Assembly (NCBI GenBank): GCA_001603415.1
Contig: LUYY01000071.1
Span: forward strand, 1-8,071
Direction of reading: 5' to 3'
DNA length: 8,071 nt
Source: Bacteroidales bacterium Bact_07
GTDB taxonomy: Bacteria > Bacteroidota > Bacteroidia > Bacteroidales > Tenuifilaceae
Below, in pieces: positions 1-5,776 of the stretch; positions within the stretch are counted from its first letter, which is position 1, and the number at the start of each line of letters is the position of its first letter. The position numbers and the translations under genes were made by a program. The notes below the pieces were generated by a model, which saw only the letters and a program-made list of their open reading frames with translations, had not been told where the DNA came from and did no database searches.

Positions 1-1754
1 TTCCGATCTAAGTAGTGAGTATGCAGCAGATGGTGAGCCTTTTCGCTCATCGGCTTGCCCAGGAACTCCTCGTAAAGTTTTACGATGTAGGGGTTCTCGT
101 GCGATTTGCGGATGGGCTTACCGGCATCCTCGCGGTAAATGGCTTCCATACGAGCCTTGATGATAGCGGAATTGCCATGGTGCAGTGGCTGTCCACCGCC
201 ACCAATACATCCGCCAGGGCAAGCCATTACCTCTATGGCATGGTAGTTTGCCTTACCCGAACGAACATCCTCAAGTAGCTTGCGTGCATTACCCAAACCA
301 TGTGCTATGCCAATGTTAATGGGCAAACCATTGAAATCGATGGTGGCTGAGCGAATACCCTCCATACCTCGAAGCTCAGTAAAGTCGATTTTTGATAACG
401 GCTTACCGGTGTAAACCTCATAAGCAGTTCGTACTGCAGCCTCAATTACACCACCGGTAGCACCAAAGATAACTCCAGCACCAGTTGACTCGCCAAGCGG
501 ACGGTCAAAGTCCTCATCGGGAAGTTCCTCAAAGTTAATGTTAAACTCCTTGATTAGGTGAGCCAATTCACGGGTCGAAATGGAGTAATCAACATCGGGA
601 TTGCCATCAACCTTGAACTCATCGCGCTGGCACTCGTACTTCTTGGCCAAGCAGGGCATCACGGAAACAACCACTAACTCATCACGTTTTTTACCCAACT
701 TCTCGGCAAAGTACGATTTGGCAATTGCGCCAAACATTTGCTGTGGCGATTTAGCGCTCGATGGAACATCAAGCATATCGGTAAAGTTATGCTCAAAAAA
801 GTTTACCCAACCCGGGCAGCAGCTGGTAAGTATGGGTAACTTCACGTTCTTATCGCCATTCAGGAATCGGGTTAAACGGTCGAGCAGTTCAGTACCTTCC
901 TCCATAATGGTAAGGTCGGCAGCGAAATCGGTATCGAAGATATAATCAAAGCCTATTTGGCGTAAAGCGGCAACCATTTTACCGGTAACAAGGGTGCCCG
1001 GTTTCAAGCCGAACTCTTCACCCAGTGCTGCACGAACTGCAGGTGCAGTTTGAACAAGTACAGTCTTAGTAGGATCGGCAATGGCACGAATAACCTTTGC
1101 GGTGTGGTCAACCTCGGTCAATGCACCTGTGGGGCAAACAGCCACACACTGACCGCAGTATGTACAGGGAGATTTTTCCAAATCCTGTTCAAAAGCGGGT
1201 GCCACAACAGCCATAAAACCACGGTTAACGGCGCTAAGAGCACCAACGGTTTGTACCGTGTTACACATGGTTTCGCAACGGCGACACATGATACATTTGT
1301 CAACATCGCGGATAATTGAAGGTGAGAAGTCCTTCTTGTACGTTGACATTTCAGCATATTCCTGACCGGGAATCTGGCGAATGCCAAGTTTAATGGCCAT
1401 ATCCTGCAAATCGCAACGACCGCTCTTAGGGCAGGTTAAACAATCCTTGGGGTGGTCGGACAGGATGAGCTCCATCACGGTGCGGCGTGCGTTTATAACG
1501 CGGGTAGTATGGGTTTTAACAACCATACCCTCAGCGCACTCAGTGGCGCAGCTTGGTGCAAGGTTCCGTCGACCTTCAACCTCAACCACGCAAATACGGC
1601 AACCTGCGGGTTTATTTTCAACTCCCAAATCGTGCAAATCCATGTAGCAAAGAACAGGGATATCGATACCCAACTTCCTGGCTGCCTTGTAAATTGTTGT
1701 ACCCTTAGGTACCTCAACTTGCTTATTATCTATAGTTAATTTTACTGTTTCCAT
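1..1754 (-). CDS. hydA: NADH-dependent [FeFe] hydrogenase catalytic subunit HydA, 3' end cut by window edge
   Basis: Cytoplasmic catalytic subunit that reduces protons to H2, or the reverse, using electrons from HydB and probably ferredoxin. The first 584 codons are readable. Domains in order: plant-type [2Fe-2S] with C36, C52, C55, C69; His-Cys3 [4Fe-4S] with H101, C105, C108, C114; two [4Fe-4S] sites C154/157/160/164 and C197/200/203/207; then the H-cluster domain. All three signatures are canonical: L1 TSCCPGW (310-316), L2 MPCLAKKYE (366-374), L3 MACPGGC (510-516), giving H-cluster ligands C313, C368, C512 and C516. The proton path also looks intact (C312, E286, E289, S332, by analogy with clostridial CpI C299, E279, E282, S319). 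The ATG start lies 14 bases after the hydB stop, behind AGGGTGA. The frame is open at the edge, and the HTHY near residue 581 is typical of the family C-terminus, so only a few codons are missing. The extra C-terminal [2Fe-2S] domain of longer homologues is absent. The last 9 bases may be adapter (see findings). Confidence 0.96.
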   Translation of the reverse strand, partial: METVKLTIDNKQVEVPKGTTIYKAARKLGIDIPVLCYMDLHDLGVENKPAGCRICVVEVEGRRNLAPSCATECAEGMVVKTHTTRVINARRTVMELILSDHPKDCLTCPKSGRCDLQDMAIKLGIRQIPGQEYAEMSTYKKDFSPSIIRDVDKCIMCRRCETMCNTVQTVGALSAVNRGFMAVVAPAFEQDLEKSPCTYCGQCVAVCPTGALTEVDHTAKVIRAIADPTKTVLVQTAPAVRAALGEEFGLKPGTLVTGKMVAALRQIGFDYIFDTDFAADLTIMEEGTELLDRLTRFLNGDKNVKLPILTSCCPGWVNFFEHNFTDMLDVPSSAKSPQQMFGAIAKSYFAEKLGKKRDELVVVSVMPCLAKKYECQRDEFKVDGNPDVDYSISTRELAHLIKEFNINFEELPDEDFDRPLGESTGAGVIFGATGGVIEAAVRTAYEVYTGKPLSKIDFTELRGMEGIRSATIDFNGLPINIGIAHGLGNARKLLEDVRSGKANYHAIEVMACPGGCIGGGGQPLHHGNSAIIKARMEAIYREDAGKPIRKSHENPYIVKLYEEFLGKPMSEKAHHLLHTHYLDR

Positions 1755-1768
1755 TGTTATCACCCTAA

Positions 1769-3562
1769 TTATTTAATGCTGATAGCATCGAATTTACACT
1801 TCTCCATACATGCACCACACTTAATACAGATTGATTGATTAATTTCGTGTGGTTTTTTGCGTTCACCGCTAATTGCGTTAACTGGGCAGTTGCGGGCACA
1901 GGCGGTACAACCCACGCAAGCCTCAGGGTCAATAACATACTTCATGAGTGATTTACACTGACCCGATGGGCATTTTTTGTCAACCACGTGTGCTAAATAC
2001 TCATCGTAGAAATTATCGAGAGTAGATAAAACAGGGTTTGGCGAGGTTTGACCTAAGCCACAAAGCGAAGTATCCTTAATTACCTGTGACAGGTTGCGAA
2101 GTCTTTCGAGATCCTCCATGGTACCCTCGCCTTTCGTAATGCGGTCGAGCAACTCGTAAAGACGCTTGTTACCAATACGGCAGGGCGAGCACTTTCCGCA
2201 ACTCTCCTCAACGGTGAAGTCGAGGTAGAACTTGGCAACCGATACCATGCAGTCGTCCTCGTCCATAACAATCATACCACCGGAACCCATCATGGATCCA
2301 GCAGCAATCAGGTTATCGAAATCGATAGGGGTATCGAGGTGCTTTTCGGTTAAGCAACCGCCCGATGGGCCACCTGTTTGTACAGCTTTGAATTTCTTTC
2401 CGTTCTTGATACCACCCCCAATTTCGAAGATTACCTCGCGAAGGGTGATACCCATGGGTACTTCAATAAGACCTACGTTATTGATTTTACCTGCAAGTGC
2501 AAACACCTTGGTACCCTTGCTCTTTTCGGTTCCTATTGATGAATACCAATCGGCTCCCTTTAAGATAATTGGGGCTACGTTAGCAAAAGTTTCAACATTG
2601 TTTACGTTGGTAGGTTTGCCCATGTAACCGCTTTGAGCAGGGAATGGGGGTTTGTTGCTGGGCTCACCGCGTAAACCTTCCATGGAATGGATAAGGGCTG
2701 TTTCCTCGCCGCAAACAAATGCTCCAGCACCATACCTTAACTCGATGTCAAAACTAAAATCGGTACCAAAAATATTGTTTCCAAGCAAGCCATACTCGCG
2801 AGCCTGGTCAATGGCAACCTTTAAGCGTTTAATGGCAAGCGGATACTCGGCACGAATGTAGATGAGACCCTTAGAAGCACCAATGCAGTAACCGCAGATG
2901 GCCATAGCCTCAAGCACCGAGTGGGGATCGCCTTCGAGAACAGAGCGGTCCATGAATGCTCCGGGGTCGCCCTCGTCGGCATTACAAACCACATACTTCT
3001 GATCGGCTTGATTTTTGCTGGCAATTTCCCATTTTAAACCGGTAGGGAACCCCCCGCCCCCACGACCACGTAAACCGGATTTTTTGATGATATCAATGGT
3101 TTGCTGTGGGGTATATTCGGTAAGAACCTTACCTAATGCCTGATACCCCTCACGAGCAATATACTCGTCGATATTCTCAGGATTAATGAAACCGCAGTTG
3201 CGAAGCGCAATGCGCATTTGCTTGCGGTAAAAGCCCATATGCTTTGAATCCTCAACGGTAGCCTTTTTAGCAGGATCAACGTATAGTAAACGTTCTACCT
3301 TACGACCCTTGATAACATGCTCCTTAACAATTTCAGCAGCATCTTCGGGCTTTACCTGAGTGTAGAAAGTATTATCGGGTAATACTTTAACAATGGGACC
3401 TTTCTCACAAAAGCCAAAGCAGCCGGTCATAATAACCTGAACTTCGTCCTGAAGGTTATTGGCTGCCAGTTCTGTTTTTAGTTTCTCTGCTATTGCATCG
3501 CTTGAGGAAGCCTTACAACCGGTACCTCCACAAATTAGCAGGTGCATTTTATACTTTGCCAT
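1769..3562 (-). CDS. hydB: NADH-dependent [FeFe] hydrogenase flavoprotein subunit HydB (NuoF-like)
   Basis: The 597-residue diaphorase subunit that binds FMN and NAD(H) and relays electrons to HydA. Domains in order: thioredoxin-like [2Fe-2S] with C11, C16, C48, C52 (CxxxxC and CxxxC); NuoF core with the glycine-rich nucleotide/FMN motifs GLRGRGGGGFPTGLKW (163-178), CNADEGDPGAF (193-203) and GAGAFVCGEETAL (278-290); an SLBB-like part; the NuoF [4Fe-4S] site C455, C458, C461, C501; and a C-terminal ferredoxin domain with two [4Fe-4S] sites, C549/552/555/559 and C579/582/585/589. C531 and C536 (CPSGQC) form an extra cysteine pair in the linker. The C-terminal ferredoxin domain distinguishes HydB from respiratory NuoF. 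The ATG has a strong GGGAGG upstream, 20 bases after the hydD stop. Together with HydA this fits group A3, whose members include confurcating enzymes using NADH plus reduced ferredoxin. The sequence alone does not settle bifurcation versus simple NADH use. Confidence 0.96.
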   Translation of the reverse strand: MAKYKMHLLICGGTGCKASSSDAIAEKLKTELAANNLQDEVQVIMTGCFGFCEKGPIVKVLPDNTFYTQVKPEDAAEIVKEHVIKGRKVERLLYVDPAKKATVEDSKHMGFYRKQMRIALRNCGFINPENIDEYIAREGYQALGKVLTEYTPQQTIDIIKKSGLRGRGGGGFPTGLKWEIASKNQADQKYVVCNADEGDPGAFMDRSVLEGDPHSVLEAMAICGYCIGASKGLIYIRAEYPLAIKRLKVAIDQAREYGLLGNNIFGTDFSFDIELRYGAGAFVCGEETALIHSMEGLRGEPSNKPPFPAQSGYMGKPTNVNNVETFANVAPIILKGADWYSSIGTEKSKGTKVFALAGKINNVGLIEVPMGITLREVIFEIGGGIKNGKKFKAVQTGGPSGGCLTEKHLDTPIDFDNLIAAGSMMGSGGMIVMDEDDCMVSVAKFYLDFTVEESCGKCSPCRIGNKRLYELLDRITKGEGTMEDLERLRNLSQVIKDTSLCGLGQTSPNPVLSTLDNFYDEYLAHVVDKKCPSGQCKSLMKYVIDPEACVGCTACARNCPVNAISGERKKPHEINQSICIKCGACMEKCKFDAISIK

Positions 3563-3582
3563 TACAATTACCTCCCTATGGA

Positions 3583-3981
3583 TTATTTGTTATCAATTGA
3601 CTCGTAGTTGACAGGGATAATGCCATCAACCAGTTCACCATTCTTAATGTATCGTTCGATAATCTCATCGGCCTTTTTGGTGTCAACATAGCCGAAAACA
3701 ACAGGGTCGGCATTGGGTAATTTTACCTCAATGGTAGGTTCGGCATAGCAGTAACCCATGCATCCGGTTTGAGTTACAACAGCGTTGATTCCACGCTTTT
3801 CCAGTTCCTCAAGCAGAAAATCCATTACATTTTTTGCTCCCGAAGCAATACCGCAGGTAGCCATAGCAACCTTAATCTGAACAAGGTTCTCTGCAGCTTC
3901 GCCCTTTTCCCTAAGGTCGATTTTAGCCTGCAAGGTCTCCTTCATCTTTTTCAGATCGGCAAGCGACTTTACTTTTGTCAT
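3583..3981 (-). CDS. hydD: Thioredoxin-like [2Fe-2S] ferredoxin subunit, HydD type
   Basis: A 132-residue protein: an amphipathic, lysine-rich N-terminal helix (about 1-32), then a thioredoxin-like ferredoxin fold similar to the HydB N-terminus. Its cysteines are C43 (ATCGIASGAK) and C74/C78 (QTGCMGYC). The position that would hold the second ligand in a CxxxxC motif is G48. The CGIA-type first motif is usual for the small HydD-like proteins placed directly before hydB in tetrameric NADH hydrogenases such as that of Caldanaerobacter. It is too short for NuoE/HydC, which is about 160 residues with a helical N-terminal domain and CxxxxC. Probable role: an electron-transfer or structural subunit of the hydrogenase complex. 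The ATG sits 7 bases after AAGGAGA. It is the first gene behind the Rex box and candidate internal promoter. The family call is firm; the symbol is less so, because annotators often label it NuoE-like. Confidence 0.85.
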   Translation of the reverse strand: MTKVKSLADLKKMKETLQAKIDLREKGEAAENLVQIKVAMATCGIASGAKNVMDFLLEELEKRGINAVVTQTGCMGYCYAEPTIEVKLPNADPVVFGYVDTKKADEIIERYIKNGELVDGIIPVNYESIDNK

Positions 3982-3988
3982 AACTTGT

Positions 3989-3995
3989 TCTCCTT
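3989..3995 (-). promoter_or_regulatory. Ribosome binding site of hydD
   Basis: AAGGAGA on the minus strand, 7 bases before the hydD ATG. It is one of the strongest Shine-Dalgarno matches in the window, consistent with hydD being the first gene of its own transcript. Confidence 0.75.
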
Positions 3996-4040
3996 GTGTG
4001 TATTTGGTTGGTTTCGAAATATTAATCTAATAATTTTCTG

Positions 4041-4048
4041 CAAAATTA
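4041..4048 (-). promoter_or_regulatory. Candidate internal promoter (-7 box) for hydDBA
   Basis: The minus strand reads TAATTTTG, an exact match to the Bacteroidota -7 consensus TAnnTTTG, about 60 bases before the hydD start. A TTG lies 22 bases further upstream (4073-4071), close to the usual 19-21 base spacing of the -33 element, and falls inside the Rex-type palindrome. Inferred from motif and position only. Confidence 0.5.
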
Positions 4049-4050
4049 AA

Positions 4051-4078
4051 TTCAATTGTTAAGCGATTAACAATTGAA
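4051..4078. repeat. Perfect inverted repeat, 12-base arms with 4-base spacer
   Basis: The arms TTCAATTGTTAA and TTAACAATTGAA are exact reverse complements flanking GCGA, in the 107-base gap between the second ATPase gene and hydD. The AT-rich stem and absence of a strong T-run favour an operator (see the Rex entry) over an intrinsic terminator. Confidence 0.9.
4056..4073. promoter_or_regulatory. Rex operator (redox-sensing repressor binding site)
   Basis: TTGTTAA-GCGA-TTAACAA is a perfect match to the Rex consensus TTGTTAAnnnnTTAACAA reported for anaerobic Firmicutes. It is the core of a longer perfect palindrome (12-base arms, 4051-4062 and 4067-4078). It lies immediately upstream of the candidate -7 box of hydDBA and covers its -33 region, where a repressor would block RNA polymerase. 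Rex binds DNA when NADH/NAD+ is low and releases it when NADH rises, and hydrogenase genes are known Rex targets. No rex gene is in the window. Confidence 0.72.
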
Positions 4079-4088
4079 AATATGTTTT

Positions 4089-4643
4089 TCAGCCTAAATT
4101 CGTTATTTGTAATTCGTCTAAATTTGAATTGATGTATTCCTTTACAACGGGGTAAACTGACGGGTCGTTTAGCGGAAGCCCTTCGAGTGCTTCGCGGAGC
4201 TCGGATGTTGATACCAAAAATTCGTGGGAATTGACCACAGTCTTAACCGTAAACTCAATTTCAGGGTATGAGCACATGAGCAAAGCTATTGTACCACCTA
4301 TATCGCCCAATGGCAAGCAATCGATATGCGACCTAACAAAACGGGCTTTCAGGGCAGTGCCTACTCCCGGTTCTGAATCAATGGAGAATGTACCCCCTGT
4401 TAGCTCAGCATTCTGCTTTAGCAAAGGGATCCCCAACCCCACCTTTCGGGTTGTTCGTGTAGTGGTAAACGGGTCTACAACCCGCTGCAAAAAATCTTTA
4501 TCCATTCCTTTGCCGTTATCGCTGACAGCGAGCTCAATATAATCATTTGTAGTGTTAATATCAAGGGTGATTTGTATCACCTTTGCATTGGCAACCACCG
4601 AGTTCTGAACAATATCGAGTATGTGAAGCGATAGATCCTTCAT
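4089..4643 (-). CDS. GHKL-family ATP-binding protein (histidine-kinase-like ATPase) of hydrogenase operon
   Basis: A 184-residue soluble protein made of a GHKL/HATPase_c domain plus a C-terminal tail domain. Visible motifs: N-box at LHILDIVQNS (6-15) with N14 as the expected Mg/ATP residue, G1 box DNGKGMD (42-48), and a G2-like GLGIPLLKQ (69-77) followed by GVGT (93-96). There is no dimerisation/phospho-acceptor helix pair before the N-box, no sensor domain and no membrane segment, so it is not a conventional sensor kinase. Residues about 100-184 form a smaller alpha/beta domain I do not recognise. The start is placed at the ATG at 4643 and not an in-frame TTG five codons upstream, because AGGAAG precedes the ATG closely and the family begins MKDLSLHILDI. 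The same type of gene sits just before hydD-hydB-hydA in thermophilic clostridia. Likely a protein kinase or ATP-dependent switch; its target is unknown. Confidence 0.85.
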   Translation of the reverse strand: MKDLSLHILDIVQNSVVANAKVIQITLDINTTNDYIELAVSDNGKGMDKDFLQRVVDPFTTTRTTRKVGLGIPLLKQNAELTGGTFSIDSEPGVGTALKARFVRSHIDCLPLGDIGGTIALLMCSYPEIEFTVKTVVNSHEFLVSTSELREALEGLPLNDPSVYPVVKEYINSNLDELQITNLG

Positions 4644-4647
4644 CTTT

Positions 4648-4653
4648 CTTCCT
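4648..4653 (-). promoter_or_regulatory. Ribosome binding site deciding the start of the GHKL ATPase gene
   Basis: AGGAAG on the minus strand lies 4 bases before the ATG at 4643. It overlaps the codons that would follow the alternative TTG at 4658, so it supports the downstream ATG. Confidence 0.6.
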
Positions 4654-4689
4654 ATCAATTTATATCGATTTAAAATAACGCAATTAAAG

Positions 4690-5430
4690 CTAAACCACCG
4701 GCAAAACCGATGAATGACCTTGACCTAAAAGGGCTTCCTTAAAACATTTGAACGAAAGATTTTCCAGATCATACTCCGTATAGGTACTTCCAACCTGATG
4801 AATAAAATGCGAATCGGAATTACGGATAAACTGCGTATTGGGCTTTATCGGGTTGCTTTTCCTAAACTGTTCAACCAATGAGTTTTTTGAGATTTCCAGG
4901 GCATCGTATTGTAGCGATGGTGGCACAAAACCAAGCTGACTGGTTACGCTATACTTTGGCCTATCGACATGAGCCGGTATGAAAACACCACCAATCCCAT
5001 GAACAAACCCCGCAACCTCATCGATACTCCTTTTTAATGCGGCATGGAGCAGGTAATCGATTTCTTGTACTATTTCCTCCTGTTCATTCACCTGTACCTG
5101 ATAGCCAAAAACCTCGGGTTTATTGGGAATCCGTGTTATGTTTTGTTCAATGTAATCCTGCAGGGCAAGTCGTTGCTCCTCGGTATCAACCAGACAAAGA
5201 CAGTGGATTTCCTCGCGGGTATTCACCTCGGCCCCGAACAAACAGTAAATGCCTTGTCTTGCAGCCAAACTACGCGTTAATGGGCCATGAAGTGTACAGT
5301 TGTGATCGGTTACGGCAATTAACGCCAATCCCATTTGGGCGGCACGTGTTACAATATTCACCGGGCTCATCTCCAAATCGGCGCATGGCGAGAGAACCGA
5401 ATGAATATGTAAATCGGCCTTAACTATCAT
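4690..5430 (-). CDS. PHP-domain metal-dependent phosphoesterase
   Basis: A 246-residue cytoplasmic protein of the PHP (polymerase and histidinol phosphatase) superfamily, which hydrolyses phosphoester bonds with a multi-metal site. The metal-ligand motifs are complete: D6, H8, H10 in DLHIHS with the following SPCA (14-17); D42/H43 in VTDHN; E68 in GAEV; H76 in EEIHCL; H154 in PAHVDR; and D206/H208 in NSDSH. It is therefore likely active, but the substrate is not evident: nucleotide, phosphoprotein and phosphosugar are all possible. Its ATG overlaps the TGA of the preceding DRTGG gene by 4 bases (ATGA), implying translational coupling. PHP genes recur beside hydrogenase-associated GHKL and DRTGG genes in anaerobes, so a regulatory dephosphorylation role is plausible; this is inference. 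An insertion at about residues 84-140 separates the E68/H76 region from H154, and I cannot assign it. Confidence 0.88.
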   Translation of the reverse strand: MIVKADLHIHSVLSPCADLEMSPVNIVTRAAQMGLALIAVTDHNCTLHGPLTRSLAARQGIYCLFGAEVNTREEIHCLCLVDTEEQRLALQDYIEQNITRIPNKPEVFGYQVQVNEQEEIVQEIDYLLHAALKRSIDEVAGFVHGIGGVFIPAHVDRPKYSVTSQLGFVPPSLQYDALEISKNSLVEQFRKSNPIKPNTQFIRNSDSHFIHQVGSTYTEYDLENLSFKCFKEALLGQGHSSVLPVV

Positions 5431-5765
5431 TTTGAATGGATAAGGTTATACAGCATTCCGCTTATCTCAAAGGCTTGCAGGTTAGTGCCTAAAATGGGTA
5501 TTTCCTCGTTGTTGCTCTGCACCACGGTATTGGCTTCGGGCTCAAGACCTTTAACAAGAATAACGGCCGAAATGTCCTTTAATGTGGCAACGGCCATCAC
5601 ATTTACATGGGTTTGCAGGGTTATCCAAATAGCGCCTGCAGGGGCATTGCCCATCACATCGCTTAACAAATCGGAGGTGTAACCCCCGGTAACCTCTTTA
5701 TTCAATCCGGCTGTACCGGAATAAACCTTTAGGTTAAGAGCCTCAACTACATCCTTAACGGTCAT
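5427..5765 (-). CDS. DRTGG-domain protein 2
   Basis: A 112-residue stand-alone DRTGG domain. The family is named from a motif in phosphotransacetylase and CBS-domain proteins, and its biochemical function is poorly defined. Seen here: TGGYTSDLLSDVMG (26-39), the part closest to the family core, then alternating strands and helices ending in an ISGMLYNLI tail. No catalytic residues, membrane segment or signal peptide are visible. It aligns without gaps to the other DRTGG protein of this operon through the SDLxSDV block (31-37 in both), so the two are paralogues. It starts 11 bases after the stop of the sensory hydrogenase-like gene and overlaps the PHP gene by 4 bases. The probable role is ligand-binding or protein-protein interaction within the signalling module, by inference from context. 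Confidence 0.85.
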   Translation of the reverse strand: MTVKDVVEALNLKVYSGTAGLNKEVTGGYTSDLLSDVMGNAPAGAIWITLQTHVNVMAVATLKDISAVILVKGLEPEANTVVQSNNEEIPILGTNLQAFEISGMLYNLIHSK

Positions 5766-5776
5766 ATCTTGATGTT

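Noticed and set aside
601..945. 114-codon open frame on the plus strand
   Set aside because: Antisense to the H-cluster domain of hydA; composition looks like reverse-frame translation.
2232..2627. 131-codon open frame on the plus strand
   Set aside because: It lies entirely antisense to the conserved NuoF core of hydB and its translation shows no recognisable domain; a shadow frame.
4051..4078. Palindrome as an intrinsic terminator between the ATPase gene and hydD
   Set aside because: The stem is almost all A/T, the following sequence is not a clean T-run, and the core matches the Rex consensus exactly; operator is the better reading.
4644..4658. Upstream TTG start for the GHKL ATPase gene
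   Set aside because: It would add five residues, lacks its own Shine-Dalgarno sequence, and the downstream ATG has AGGAAG and the family-typical N-terminus.
4659..4674. Near-palindrome TTTATATCGATTTAAA in the gap before the GHKL ATPase gene
   Set aside because: AT-rich with a mismatch, does not fit the Rex consensus, and no TAnnTTTG box follows; likely chance.
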